Positions 9,517 to 18,379 of a stretch of DNA of 64,000 nt are shown here, in pieces (position 1 is the first letter of the stretch; each line of letters begins with the position of its first letter). Below the pieces are notes generated by a model. That model searched no databases. It was given only the letters and a program-made list of their open reading frames with translations, and was not told where the DNA came from. The position numbers and the translations under genes were made by a program. Source of the stretch: Stutzerimonas stutzeri (GTDB lineage: Bacteria; Pseudomonadota; Gammaproteobacteria; Pseudomonadales; Pseudomonadaceae); the NCBI RefSeq assembly GCF_019090095.1, contig NZ_JAGQFP010000001.1, positions 310,001 through 374,000 of the forward strand. The letters are read 5' to 3'.

Positions 9517-12479
9517 CAGAATCTCTCCGGGTGCGGGGCTTGGGCGGGCGGGGCGACGTAGTCGTCGCGGTACCACTTCACCTCGACGGGCACGCCATCG
9601 TTGGGCGTGCGTTTGGCATGGCGGAAGCTGTTCGGTGGCAGCGGCGGTTCGCCTTTTTCTGCCAGCACCTCCAGGTTCACCGCGGTTTCCTTGTACGCCG
9701 GCGTGTTCACGTCGGGGTCATGGTGCTCACCGGTGAGCAGGTTGAGCCCGGGTTCGCCTTGATGTATGGGCATGAACAGCGTCTTGCCGGCGACCCGATC
9801 GGTCACGGTCGCACGCACTGCCACTGAGCCGCGGCGCGAGGTGACGCGGACCCAAGTGCCGTCCTCGATGCCGCGCTCGGCCGCCAGCTCCGGGCTGACC
9901 TCGACGAACCAGTTCGGTGCCTGCGACCAGATCCGCGGGCCGCAGCCGGTCTGGTTGGTGCTCTGGAACTGTTCGAGCATGCGGCCGTTGTCGAGCATGA
10001 TGTCGTACTCGGCGTCCGCCGCTTCGGCTGGCTGCTTCCATTCCAGCGGAAAGAGCACGGCCTTGCCGTCATCGGTATGAAAGCGGTCGGTGTAGAGCAG
10101 CGGCGTGGTGCTGCCGTCGCTCTGCATCGGCCAGAACAGCGATTCCCAACCTTGCAGCCGCTCGTAGCTGATGCCCTGGAACATGGTGGCGACGCTGGCG
10201 GCCTCGTCCATGATTTCGCTTGGGTGGCCATAGCCCCAGTCGTGGCCCATGCGTTTGGCCAGGTCGGTGAGGATCTGCCAGTCCGGCCGGCTGTCGCCGA
10301 GCGGCCGCAGCACCTGGTAGAAGCGCTGAATGCGTCGCTCGGTATTGGTGAAGGTGCCTTCCTTCTCCACCGAAGGGCAGGCCGGCAGCACCACATCGGC
10401 GAACTGCGCGGTACGGCTGAGGAAGATGTCCTGCACCACCATGAAGTCCAGGCTTTCGAAGCCGCTGTGCACGCTCGTGCTGTCGGCATCGGAGAACGCG
10501 GTTTCCTCTCCGATGATGTACATCGCCTTGACCGAGCCTTCGTCGGCGCCCTTGACCATGGTGAAGTTGTCGTTGCCTTTCTCCAGCGACAGCTTCTCTT
10601 TCGGCACGCCCCAGGCCTTGGCCCACTTGTCGCGGTTCTTTTCCTCGGTGACCTTTTCGTAGCCCGGGTACATGTTCTTCAGGCAACCGAAATCGCTGGC
10701 GCCCTGCACGTTGTTGTGGCCGCGCATCGGGTAGCCGCCGGTGCCGGGCCGGCCGTAGTTGCCGGTGACCAGCAGCAGGTTGGATAGCGCCGTGCTGGTG
10801 TCCGAACCGTGGCTGTGCTGGGTGATGCCCATGGCCCAGAGCAGGCACACCGATTTGGCCTGACCGATCAGCTCGGCGGCCTCGATCAGTTTGTCTTTCG
10901 CGATGCCGGTGACCTCGGCGGCGAACTCCATGGTGAAAGGTTCGAGCGATTGCTTGTATTCCTCGATCTGGTTGACCCGGGCAGCGAGGAAATCCTGGTC
11001 GGCGTAGCCGTGCTCGAACATGTAGCGCGACAGGGCCGAGGCCCAGACCATGTCCGTGCTGGAATTGGGACGCAGATGCAGGTCGGCGCGCTCGGCCATC
11101 TCGTGCTTGCGCGGGTCGAACACCACCCACTTCTGCCCGCGATGCTTCTTCTGCGCCTTGAGCTTGGAGGCGATCACCGGGTGGTTCTCGGACAGGTTGC
11201 TGCCGACGACGACAATCAGGTCGGCCTTCTCCATGTCGGCGATGGTGCCGGCATCGCCGCCATAGCCGACGGTGCGGAACAGGCCCTTCGTCGCCGGGTT
11301 CTGGCAGTAGCGCGAAGAGTTGTCGACGCTGTTGGTGCCGATGATCGCGCGGGCGATCTTCTGCGTGAGATAGGCCTCTTCGTTACTAGCCTTGCTCGAG
11401 CCAATGAAGCCGATGGCGTCCGGCCCGTGGCTGTCGCGGATCTGCATCAGCCGATGCGCGACCAGATTCAGTGCCTCGTCCCAGCTGGCTTCGCGGAACT
11501 GGCCGTTCTCGCGGATCAGCGGAGTGGTCAGGCGTTTCGGGTCGTTGACGAAGTCCCAGGCGAACTTGCCCTTGATGCAGGTGGAGATGCCGTTGGCCGG
11601 GGCGTCGACCACCGGCTGCACCTTGAGAATGTGCCGGTCGCGGGTCCACATCTCGAACGAGCAGCCCACACCGCAATAAGTACACACGGTCTTGGTGCGC
11701 TTGATCTCCGGCTGGCGCCAGTGCATGTCCATTTTCGAAATGGCGGTGATCGGACGGGCGCCGATGGTTTCCTCGAGCTTCTTGACCATGTCGATCATTG
11801 GCCGCTTGATGTCCTGCGGCAGCGCCGTGAACGGGCCGGCGTCCGGCTGCATGGTCTTCTCCAGCAGCGCGTTGCAGGGGCAGACGGTGACGCAGTGGCC
11901 GCAGCTGACGCAGCTCGATTCGTCGATCGGCTTGCCGCCGTCCCAGAGCACGCGCGGATGCTCCATGTTGAAGTCAATCGACAGTGTCTCGTTGACTTCG
12001 ACGTTCTGGCACGCCTCGACGCAGCGACCGCAGAGAATGCACTGGTCCGGGTCGTAGGTGTAAAAGGGGTTGGAGTGATCCTTCTCATAGGGCTTGCGCT
12101 TGAATTCGTAGCGCTGGATCGGCGGATTGATCTGCGCATAGGTGTTATGCAGGGTGCAGTCGCCGGTGTTGTGCTCGCACAGCGTGCAATACAGCTCGTG
12201 CTTGGCCACCAGGCGGTCCATGCCTTCCTCGCGGGCCGCCTTGGCCTCGGCGATCTGGCTGGTGACCTCGAGCCCGTCGCGAGCCTTCAGCGTGCACCCG
12301 CGCACCAGCTCGCCGTCGACCTGCACCCAGCAGACGTCGCAGGTTTGCGGCGAGCCCAGTGCGCGGTGGTAGCAGACGTGGGGCAGGTCGATGTCATGCT
12401 TGGCGAGGAAGTCGATCAGCGGGGTGTCGGCTTCGCCGACCAAGGGGGTACCGTCATAGTGAATCGTGCAAGCGGTCAT
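9516..12479 (-). CDS. fdhA: formate dehydrogenase alpha subunit, FdhA type (Mo/W, cysteine enzyme)
   Basis: 987 aa cytoplasmic molybdopterin oxidoreductase. Order of domains: plant-type 2Fe-2S domain (CYHRALGSPQTCDVC ... GC), a His/Cys segment (CTLCEHNTGDC), two 4Fe-4S motifs (CILCGRCVEAC and CVSCGHCVTVC), the catalytic-domain cluster CTYCGVGCSFEMW, the bis-MGD binding core, and a C-terminal molydopterin dinucleotide-binding domain (EVSPELAAERGIEDGTWVRVTSR). The active-site loop reads SSRYCQNPATKGL, so the metal ligand is cysteine rather than selenocysteine. No separate NAD-binding beta/gamma subunits are adjacent, so the electron acceptor is unclear. Formate oxidation is the family function. 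Confidence 0.92.
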   Translation of the reverse strand: MTACTIHYDGTPLVGEADTPLIDFLAKHDIDLPHVCYHRALGSPQTCDVCWVQVDGELVRGCTLKARDGLEVTSQIAEAKAAREEGMDRLVAKHELYCTLCEHNTGDCTLHNTYAQINPPIQRYEFKRKPYEKDHSNPFYTYDPDQCILCGRCVEACQNVEVNETLSIDFNMEHPRVLWDGGKPIDESSCVSCGHCVTVCPCNALLEKTMQPDAGPFTALPQDIKRPMIDMVKKLEETIGARPITAISKMDMHWRQPEIKRTKTVCTYCGVGCSFEMWTRDRHILKVQPVVDAPANGISTCIKGKFAWDFVNDPKRLTTPLIRENGQFREASWDEALNLVAHRLMQIRDSHGPDAIGFIGSSKASNEEAYLTQKIARAIIGTNSVDNSSRYCQNPATKGLFRTVGYGGDAGTIADMEKADLIVVVGSNLSENHPVIASKLKAQKKHRGQKWVVFDPRKHEMAERADLHLRPNSSTDMVWASALSRYMFEHGYADQDFLAARVNQIEEYKQSLEPFTMEFAAEVTGIAKDKLIEAAELIGQAKSVCLLWAMGITQHSHGSDTSTALSNLLLVTGNYGRPGTGGYPMRGHNNVQGASDFGCLKNMYPGYEKVTEEKNRDKWAKAWGVPKEKLSLEKGNDNFTMVKGADEGSVKAMYIIGEETAFSDADSTSVHSGFESLDFMVVQDIFLSRTAQFADVVLPACPSVEKEGTFTNTERRIQRFYQVLRPLGDSRPDWQILTDLAKRMGHDWGYGHPSEIMDEAASVATMFQGISYERLQGWESLFWPMQSDGSTTPLLYTDRFHTDDGKAVLFPLEWKQPAEAADAEYDIMLDNGRMLEQFQSTNQTGCGPRIWSQAPNWFVEVSPELAAERGIEDGTWVRVTSRRGSVAVRATVTDRVAGKTLFMPIHQGEPGLNLLTGEHHDPDVNTPAYKETAVNLEVLAEKGEPPLPPNSFRHAKRTPNDGVPVEVKWYRDDYVAPPAQAPHPERF

Positions 12480-12955
12480 CAGGCCTCCGGGTTGTTTTAC
12501 GCCGAGGCGTCGGCACAGAGCGTCGGGCGGCGCAGCGGTCCCCGAGCCTGCTCCGGTTTCCTAGCGGTGGATGGCTACTAGAGGTGACTGATGGTCAATC
12601 TGATCGTTCAGGAACCGCGACGAGAGGCGCGTGGCATAAGGAGGCGAGCATTTGCCCGAAAGGGCGCACCGTGCAGCAGCGAAGCCTTGCGCCTGGAAGC
12701 TTCACGGTCGAGACTGCTCCCACGGGGGCGCGGTGCCTTTTTGTGGGAGCGTGGTGCATTTTGTAGGAGCGGTCTTGACCGCGAGCTTTCGGCATTTGCG
12801 TACCGCTCAAGTCTCCCAGTGATAACCCGCACCGAACGATCCCTCTGCGTGAAAGCCTTCGCGGTCGAGACCGCTCCCACGGTTGCGGGGCGCATCGTAG
12901 GGGACGCTTTTTTCGGCTAACCTGCCCCTTTCGCAGCAGCTTGTGGCAACCCGTC
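12480..12955. other. 476-bp intergenic region with REP copies
   Basis: Separates the leftward fdhA from the rightward AraC gene, so it must hold both promoters. I see no confident -35/-10 pair. Most of its middle is REP-type sequence (next entry). ORFs called here on both strands are short, arginine/serine rich and follow the repeats, so none is annotated. Confidence 0.6.
12697..12885. repeat. REP elements between fdhA and the AraC gene
   Basis: Core GTAGGAGCGGTCTTGACCGCGA at about 12762-12784 is inverted relative to TCGCGGTCGAGACCGCTCCC at about 12859-12881, forming a classic BIME pair. Degenerate copies occur at about 12700-12725 (TCACGGTCGAGACTGCTCCC) and about 12741-12749 (TGTGGGAGC). 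This is a different REP family from the GGCTCTGCCTGCGA arrays later in the window. Confidence 0.75.
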
Positions 12956-13801
12956 ATGCATCAGCCCAACACCACGGATCGGCACAGCCTCGCTGGCTCC
13001 AGCTTCTGGCGGGACCAGGCGTTGCCGTTCATCGAGTCGCGCAGCGTGGCGGACGGCCGCCGCGTCTGCTACGCGCGGCACAGTCATGAAACCTTTTCGG
13101 TCGGTTTGATCGACAGTGGCGTCAGCACCTACCTCAACGGTGAGCAACAGTGCCGCATCGAGGCGGGCACGCTGGTGCTGATGAATCCCGGTGACGTGCA
13201 CGCCTGCAACCCGATCCGCAATCAGCCCTGGGCGTACCGCATGCTGTATGTCGATGCCGACTGGCTGAGCGATCTGCAGGATGAGCTGGGCATGGGCGGT
13301 GCGGGGTTTCGCTGCTTCGCGCCGATCCTCTCGCGCGATCCGAACCTGCAGGCCGGCTTCAGAGGTTTGCATGCGGTCTTGACCGACGAACAGGCCGACC
13401 TCTTGCACAAACACAGCACCGTGGTGGAATTCTTCGGCGCCATGCATCAGCGCCTGGGGATACAGGCCGAGGAACCGGTGAGCGATCCGAAGCTGAGGCG
13501 AGCGGCCGAATTCATCGCCGACAATTACCAACGCTCACTCAAGCTGGAAGAGATCTGCGCGGCAGCCGGCGTGTCGATATCGGGCCTGATCCGGTCGTTC
13601 AGAAGGCACTACGGCATGACGCCGCACGCCTACCTGACCAACCGCCGCGTGCAGTTCGCCCGTGCGGAACTGCGCCGAGGCATTCCGATCGCCGAGGTGG
13701 CCCTGGCCGCGGGTTTTGCCGACCAGGCGCATCTGCAGCGCGCCTTCAAGCAACTGCTGGCGGCGACCCCCGGGCACTACCGCGGCCAACGCCGCGCCTA
13801 G
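12956..13801 (+). CDS. AraC family transcriptional regulator
   Basis: 281 aa. N-terminal cupin-like AraC ligand domain (HSHETFSVGLIDSGVSTYLNGEQ, GTLVLMNPGDVHACNP) and a C-terminal AraC/XylS double helix-turn-helix (LEEICAAAGVSISGLIRSFRRHYGMTPHAY ... IAEVALAAGFADQAHLQRAFK, broken here for length). The ATG at 12956 is chosen over a TTG at 12941. It is convergent with a LysE-type exporter. AraC regulators of this type often control a nearby amino-acid exporter, which is a reasonable but unproven link here. Confidence 0.9.
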   Translation: MHQPNTTDRHSLAGSSFWRDQALPFIESRSVADGRRVCYARHSHETFSVGLIDSGVSTYLNGEQQCRIEAGTLVLMNPGDVHACNPIRNQPWAYRMLYVDADWLSDLQDELGMGGAGFRCFAPILSRDPNLQAGFRGLHAVLTDEQADLLHKHSTVVEFFGAMHQRLGIQAEEPVSDPKLRRAAEFIADNYQRSLKLEEICAAAGVSISGLIRSFRRHYGMTPHAYLTNRRVQFARAELRRGIPIAEVALAAGFADQAHLQRAFKQLLAATPGHYRGQRRA

Positions 13802-13857
13802 CGTTTCGCGGCCGGATGGGCGCGCGGTTGCTGGCGCTTCGGCAGGCCAGCGCAGCG

Positions 13858-14445
13858 CTAAAGCGCCAACAGATAGACCGCGCAGCCGACCAGTAGCGCC
13901 GCCATCACCCGATTGAACACCCGCAGTCGTGCCGGGTTGTTCAGGTAATGCCGCACGAAGGTGCCGGCGTACGCCCAGCAGGCCAGCGAGGCGTAGCAGA
14001 TCACGAAGTAGATCGCCGCGAAGCGCCACACCGAAGGCATATCACCGGCAGCGGCGAACAGCCCCATGCCGGCCACCGAAGCCAGCCAGGCCTTCGGATT
14101 CAACCACTGCATCATCGCGCCGTAGAGCATCGTCGGTTGCAGGGTCGGTTTGCTGGTGTTCAACCGGCCGTCGTCGCTGGCCAGCCGGTAGGCCATGTAG
14201 ATCAGAAACGCGACGCCGGCCAGCCGGATCGACTCGGTCAGCCAAGGCCATCGCGCCAGGACCTCGCTCAACCCCAGACCAATCAGCACCAGCAGCAGGG
14301 TAAAGCCGAGGGTGGCGCCGCTGACGTGGCGCATGGCAGCGCGCAGGCCGAACTGGGCGCCGCTGCTCAGCGCCACGATGTTGACCGGGCCGGGGGTGAT
14401 GGACGAGGCCAGCGCAAAGGCCGCCATGGACAGGAACAGGCTCAT
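13858..14445 (-). CDS. LysE/RhtB family amino-acid exporter
   Basis: 195 aa inner-membrane protein with about six hydrophobic segments. The N-terminal ITPGPVNIVALSSGAQFGLR motif is the LysE/RhtB signature (TPGP) and QWLNPKAWL is the conserved NPK motif. Such proteins export amino acids or derivatives by proton exchange; the substrate is unknown. It is convergent with the AraC regulator at 12956-13801. Confidence 0.88.
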   Translation of the reverse strand: MSLFLSMAAFALASSITPGPVNIVALSSGAQFGLRAAMRHVSGATLGFTLLLVLIGLGLSEVLARWPWLTESIRLAGVAFLIYMAYRLASDDGRLNTSKPTLQPTMLYGAMMQWLNPKAWLASVAGMGLFAAAGDMPSVWRFAAIYFVICYASLACWAYAGTFVRHYLNNPARLRVFNRVMAALLVGCAVYLLAL

Positions 14446-14532
14446 CGAAACTCCTCTTTCACGCAGGGAAGACAGCGCGAAGATAAGAGGGGGCGTCGAG
14501 CCGGTATTGAACGAAATGCGCGTTGTAGCGGT

Positions 14533-15174
14533 TTACCAGCGCAGCAGTCGTGGTCCCAGCAGGGCACCGATGACGGTGGGCACCAGCATGCCCAGCACAT
14601 ACCAGACCGCCCAGAAGGCGACGCTCATCTCAGGGCAATGCAGGCTGTAGGCCAGCGTCGCCATCGAGCCGGCCAGCAGGCCGCTCGCCGCACCGGCCAG
14701 GCGTAGCCGGGTCGGCGCCAAACCGCGCATGGCCCAGAACACCGTGACGAATGCCGGTATCGACAGCACCGCGATATTCATCGGGCAGGTGCGCCAGGTG
14801 CTGCCGAGCACCAGCGCCCAGCGGCTGTCGGCCGATACGCCGAGCAGCAGACCCGCCGCCGCCAGCCACACGGCAGCCACCGGCAGGGTGATCGCCGCCC
14901 AGCTGCCGCCAGCGCGCACGCCCGGCCGAGACAGGCGGGTGGTCATCACCAGGGCGCCGCCAAGCAGCGAAGCCGGCAGCGCCAATTTGCCCCAGAACAA
15001 CGGTGTGGCCGCCACCTCGGCGAGGTCCGCGCGCACGCCGAAGAACGTCAGCAGGACCAGCAGGGCGAGCAATAGGCCGATCACCACGGCGAGACTGAAG
15101 CGCTTGGCGACGACCCGGCGTTCGACCGGCGGCACGTTGCTGGCGAGCATTGAAATCAGGTCATCGGTCTTCAT
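14533..15174 (-). CDS. NrsF-like (DUF1109) anti-sigma factor
   Basis: 213 aa with six predicted transmembrane segments and a short cytoplasmic N-terminus, matching the DUF1109/NrsF family that restrains SigF-type ECF sigma factors. Two cysteines, C130 (STWRTCPMN) and C180 (SLHCPEMS), sit 50 residues apart in periplasmic loops. Equivalent cysteines are needed for metal-stress sensing in the Caulobacter protein, as I recall. The start overlaps the sigma-factor stop by 4 bp, so the pair is co-translated. Confidence 0.9.
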   Translation of the reverse strand: MKTDDLISMLASNVPPVERRVVAKRFSLAVVIGLLLALLVLLTFFGVRADLAEVAATPLFWGKLALPASLLGGALVMTTRLSRPGVRAGGSWAAITLPVAAVWLAAAGLLLGVSADSRWALVLGSTWRTCPMNIAVLSIPAFVTVFWAMRGLAPTRLRLAGAASGLLAGSMATLAYSLHCPEMSVAFWAVWYVLGMLVPTVIGALLGPRLLRW

Positions 15175-15737
15175 CGGGAACCTCTAATCAGGGCGGCGAG
15201 CGCCTTCAAGCCGCGGTGCACGCCGACCTTCACGGCCGATACGGACAGGCCGGTCAGGGTCGCGGTTTCGCTCACCGACAGCCCCTGCAGCTTCACGTAA
15301 AGAATCGGCAGGCGCTGTTTGTCCGGTAACTGCTCCAATAGCCGGGCCAGATCGCGCTGTGCCTGGTCGGCCTGGTGGTCCTCCTCGGCCAGCAACGTGG
15401 CGTCGTCGTCCAGCGGGTCGTTGAGAGCGTCACCTCGGGCATGAGCGCGGAAATAATCCATCAGCTTGTACCGCGCGATGGCCTGGACCCAAGCGGTCAG
15501 CGGCTGGTCAGCGCGGTAGGTGTGCCGTGCGTTGTGTACCGCGAGCAGGGCCTCCTGAAGCAGGTCTTCGACATCGGCCGAATGCAATCGGCGCCTGAGA
15601 AAGCTGCGTAGATGCGCGCCGAGCAACGTCAGGAACTGTCGATAAGACGCCTCGTCACCCTCCAATCCTTTCAACAGCAGCGCTTGCAGGCGTGTCTCGC
15701 GCGCCTGCAATGCCTCTTGGTGGGTAGTTCGTTCCAT
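15171..15737 (-). CDS. ECF sigma factor (SigF-like), partner of NrsF
   Basis: Up to 188 aa with sigma-70 region 2 (LRRRLHSADVEDLLQEALLAVHNARHTY and TAWVQAIARYKLMDYFR in pieces) and region 4 (LPDKQRLPILYVKLQGLSVSETATLTGLSVSAVKVGVHRG). Co-encoded with the NrsF-like anti-sigma. The annotated ATG at 15735-15737 lies inside the spacer of a perfect GTAACC-N16-CGAA promoter on the same strand, so transcripts from it would begin downstream of this ATG. A shorter protein, for example from the TTG at 15708-15710 behind AAGAGG, is therefore possible. Confidence 0.9.
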   Translation of the reverse strand: MERTTHQEALQARETRLQALLLKGLEGDEASYRQFLTLLGAHLRSFLRRRLHSADVEDLLQEALLAVHNARHTYRADQPLTAWVQAIARYKLMDYFRAHARGDALNDPLDDDATLLAEEDHQADQAQRDLARLLEQLPDKQRLPILYVKLQGLSVSETATLTGLSVSAVKVGVHRGLKALAALIRGSR

Positions 15738-15753
15738 CGGACGCTCTGGTTAC
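15728..15753 (-). promoter_or_regulatory. SigF-type promoter overlapping the sigma-factor start
   Basis: On the minus strand GTAACC (15753-15748), 16 bases, CGAA (15731-15728). This is the same motif and spacing as the promoter of the divergent bufferin operon and matches the consensus described for Caulobacter SigF. It implies autoregulation. The -10 element lies just after the annotated ATG of the sigma gene, inside its coding sequence. Confidence 0.75.
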
Positions 15754-15867
15754 AAGAGAAGAGAAATTTTTGCTGCTGCAATATTGCCCGGCTCGTGGCG
15801 CCAGCGGCCGAGGCGTCGCTACGGTAGGACGGCTCTAAAAAAATCTCAAAAATATTTTTGCCTGCCT

Positions 15868-15893
15868 GTAACCGTTGCCCCGCGCCGTGCGAA
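15868..15893 (+). promoter_or_regulatory. SigF-type promoter of the bufferin operon
   Basis: GTAACC (15868-15873), 16 bases, CGAA (15890-15893), about 60 bases upstream of the bufA1 start. It matches the GTAACC-N16-CGAA consensus of SigF-class ECF sigma factors, and the cognate sigma/anti-sigma pair is the adjacent divergent operon. An AT-rich run of A and T tracts (15837-15859) lies directly upstream and could act as an UP element. Confidence 0.85.
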
Positions 15894-15953
15894 TTATCGA
15901 TTGAGTGGCTAGCAAATCCGCTGACCACAATCTGGAACTCAATGGAGAACCCC

Positions 15954-16226
15954 ATGAATACGCTCGCTCTTACCGCTGCTGCCGTTGCACTCGCATCCCT
16001 TGCCGCTGGTGTCACGGCAGCCGAAAAAACCGAAGGCGCCATGGAGAAGTGCTATGGCGTGGCCCTGGCGGGTCAGAACGATTGCAAGGCCGGCGCCGGA
16101 ACCAGCTGTGCCGGCACCTCGAAAATGGACTACCAGGGCAATGCCTGGAAAAACGTTCCGGCCGGCACCTGCACCTCGATCAAGACGCCCAAGGGCATGG
16201 GCTCGCTGACCCCGATCGAATCCTGA
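15954..16226 (+). CDS. bufA1: bufferin precursor BufA1 (DUF2282)
   Basis: 90 aa: Sec signal peptide ([20 protein letters not shown], cleavage near TAA-EK) and a short cysteine-containing core with four cysteines, C33 (MEKCYG), C44 (NDCKAG), C52 (TSCAG) and C73 (GTCTS). This is the DUF2282 family, recently shown to be the precursor of bufferins, ribosomally made peptides whose cysteines are modified to bind copper in the periplasm. The GGAGAAC ribosome site precedes the ATG. The modifying pair bufB and bufC follow directly. Confidence 0.92.
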   Translation: MNTLALTAAAVALASLAAGVTAAEKTEGAMEKCYGVALAGQNDCKAGAGTSCAGTSKMDYQGNAWKNVPAGTCTSIKTPKGMGSLTPIES

Positions 16227-16241
16227 TTGCGTAGGCTGCCG

Positions 16242-17084
16242 ATGAACATGTCTGCTCAATTGGGTGCCGGCCTCAGTCTCAAGCCGGAGTACTACGAGGC
16301 GGCGCATGCCTGTACCGCCTCCGGGCTCTGGTTCGAAGTGCATCCGGAGAACTACATGCTCAGCGGCGGCCCTCGTCTGGCCTGGCTGGAAGCCGTCGGC
16401 GAGCGCCATCCACTGTCGCTGCACGGTGTGTCGTTATCGCTGGCAGCCGATTGCCCACCGGACGAGTCGCACCTGCAACGCCTCAAAACCTTGGCCGAAC
16501 GGGTTCGGCCAGCCCTTGTTTCGGAGCACCTTGCCTGGTCCGCCTGGCGAGGTCAGTACCACCCCGACCTGTTGCCGTTTCCTCGCACCGATGCGGCCCT
16601 TGCGCGGATCGTCGACAACGTGCAACGCACCCAGGAGTACCTGGGCCGGCAAATCGCGGTGGAAAACCCCAGCCATTACCTGCGCATCGAGGGGCACGAG
16701 TGGGACGAGATCGACTTTCTCGCCGAACTCGCCAGGCGCAGCGGCTGCGGTCTGTTACTCGACGTCAACAACGTACACGTCAGCGCCCACAACCTGGGGT
16801 TCGATGCGCGTGCCTATGTCGATCGATTCCCGGCCCAAGCCGTGCTCGAGGTTCATCTGGCCGGCCACAGCCAGGATGCTCAGGGCGATTCGGGCCTGTT
16901 GATCGACTCCCACGACGCACCGATCACCGCAGCGGTATGGGCCTTGTACCAGCGCCTGATCGAGCGGATCGGCGCGCGGCCGACGCTGATCGAACGGGAT
17001 GATCAATTGCCGGCGTTCACCGACTTGCTGAGCGAGCGCGACTGCGCGCAGCGCGTACTCGATGGCCAGAGGAGGGTGGGATGA
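16242..17084 (+). CDS. bufB: BufB multinuclear iron-dependent oxidase (MNIO, DUF692)
   Basis: 280 aa DUF692/MNIO TIM-barrel enzyme. Metal-ligand segments are visible in order: LHGVSLSL, LVSEHLAWS, AVENPSHYL, LLLDVNNVHVSAHN, LEVHLAGHS, LIDSHDAP and LIERDDQLP. In bufferin systems it oxidises precursor cysteines, giving copper-binding thiooxazole-type groups. The ATG at 16242 (MNMSAQLGAGLS) is 15 bp after bufA1; a TTG further up lacks support. It overlaps bufC by 4 bp. Confidence 0.93.
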   Translation: MNMSAQLGAGLSLKPEYYEAAHACTASGLWFEVHPENYMLSGGPRLAWLEAVGERHPLSLHGVSLSLAADCPPDESHLQRLKTLAERVRPALVSEHLAWSAWRGQYHPDLLPFPRTDAALARIVDNVQRTQEYLGRQIAVENPSHYLRIEGHEWDEIDFLAELARRSGCGLLLDVNNVHVSAHNLGFDARAYVDRFPAQAVLEVHLAGHSQDAQGDSGLLIDSHDAPITAAVWALYQRLIERIGARPTLIERDDQLPAFTDLLSERDCAQRVLDGQRRVG

Positions 17085-17875
17085 GCCTGTCGCTGGGACA
17101 TTTTCAGGACGCGTTCGTCGAGGCCCTGCAAGGTGTCGAGCCGGCCGCGTACGACGAAGCGGAGGCGGTGATCGCGGCGCTTGCCGCGCAGCCCGGCTTC
17201 GCGGTCTATCGCAATACCGTGATGAAAGGCTGCGTGGATGCGCTGCGGGCCAACTTCCCGACGGTCGAGCGGCTGGTCGGCGGCGAATGGTTTGCCGCCG
17301 CGGCGGCGGTCTATGCCCGGCGCTCGCCGCCGGTAATGGCGCAACTGATCGAATATGGCGCCGACTTTGCGGACTTTCTGCAGGCCTTCGAGCCCGCCCG
17401 CGAGCTGCCTTATCTCGCCGGGGTGGCGCGACTCGATCGGCTCTGGATCGAAGCGTTCAGCGCGGCGGAACAAGCCCCGCTGACGCTGGCTGCAATCGCG
17501 GGACTGGCGCCCGAACAGCTCGCCGGGCTGCGCCTCAGGCCAACCGCGGCCGCGCGCTGGCAGTGGTTCGCATTGCCGGTCTTCACCATCTGGCGCTGCA
17601 ACCGAGAGCAGCAGGAGGTGCCCCAGTTGCTGCTCTGGCAGGGCGAAGGTGGCCTGCTGTATCGCCGGGGCGAACGCGTGGGCTGGCAGCCGTTAGGGGC
17701 TGGCGGCTGCGCGTTTCTCGATGCCTGCGCAGCGCAATGCAGCCTGGACGAAGCCTCGGCAAGGGCGCTACAGGCCCAACCCGATCTGGACTTCAACGAC
17801 TTGCTGGCTCGCCTGTTCGAGGCCGGTGTCTTTGCCGCTGAGCCGAGCGACCTGACCCACAGTGGAGGTAATTGA
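17081..17875 (+). CDS. bufC: BufC partner protein (DUF2063)
   Basis: 264 aa. The N-terminal DUF2063 domain ([20 protein letters not shown] ... [27 protein letters not shown] in pieces) is the conserved partner of MNIO enzymes and likely presents the BufA precursor to BufB. The C-terminal half is a more variable winged domain. Start overlaps the bufB stop (ATGA), and doxX follows with its own GTGGAGG ribosome site. Confidence 0.9.
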   Translation: MSLSLGHFQDAFVEALQGVEPAAYDEAEAVIAALAAQPGFAVYRNTVMKGCVDALRANFPTVERLVGGEWFAAAAAVYARRSPPVMAQLIEYGADFADFLQAFEPARELPYLAGVARLDRLWIEAFSAAEQAPLTLAAIAGLAPEQLAGLRLRPTAAARWQWFALPVFTIWRCNREQQEVPQLLLWQGEGGLLYRRGERVGWQPLGAGGCAFLDACAAQCSLDEASARALQAQPDLDFNDLLARLFEAGVFAAEPSDLTHSGGN

Positions 17876-17876
17876 A

Positions 17877-18350
17877 ATGGACGCCACACGCAGCCCTCTA
17901 TCCACCACACCATCGCGGTTGCTGCACCCCTGGAATCGCATCGCGGGCTGGCTGCAGGGCGTGATCAGCGATTCGACGCTGTCGCTGGTCGCGCGCCTGG
18001 GCATTGCCGCGGTGTTCTTCTATTCCGGGCGGACCAAGGTCAGCGGCATCCTGACCATCAAGCCGGGCACCTACGACCTGTTCGAGACCGAGTACGCCTT
18101 GCCGCTGCTACCGCCGCACCTGGCGGCACACCTGGCCACCTACGCCGAGCATCTGTTTCCCGTGTTGCTGGTGCTGGGGCTGCTGGCGCGGCTGTCGGCG
18201 CTGGCGCTGCTGGGGATGACGCTGGTGATTCAGGTGTTCGTCTATCCCGACGCCTGGCCCACCCATCTCACCTGGATCGGCCTGATGCTGGTGGTCATCG
18301 GTCGTGGTGCCGGCTGGTGGTCACTGGACCGGTTGTTGGGGATTCGCTGA
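17877..18350 (+). CDS. DoxX family membrane protein
   Basis: 157 aa with four hydrophobic segments typical of DoxX ([20 protein letters not shown], ending [10 protein letters not shown]). A DoxX gene closes many DUF2282-DUF692-DUF2063 operons, so it belongs to the bufferin unit although its role is unknown. The ATG at 17877 lies 8 bases after GTGGAGG; the GTG at 17862 is part of that site and is rejected as the start. Confidence 0.87.
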   Translation: MDATRSPLSTTPSRLLHPWNRIAGWLQGVISDSTLSLVARLGIAAVFFYSGRTKVSGILTIKPGTYDLFETEYALPLLPPHLAAHLATYAEHLFPVLLVLGLLARLSALALLGMTLVIQVFVYPDAWPTHLTWIGLMLVVIGRGAGWWSLDRLLGIR

Positions 18351-18379
18351 GCCGTGCGGGTGAACGGCTCCGCTGTGGC

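Noticed and set aside
10809..12581. Long plus-strand ORF of 590 codons
   Set aside because: Antisense shadow of fdhA, which has clear iron-sulfur and molybdopterin motifs.
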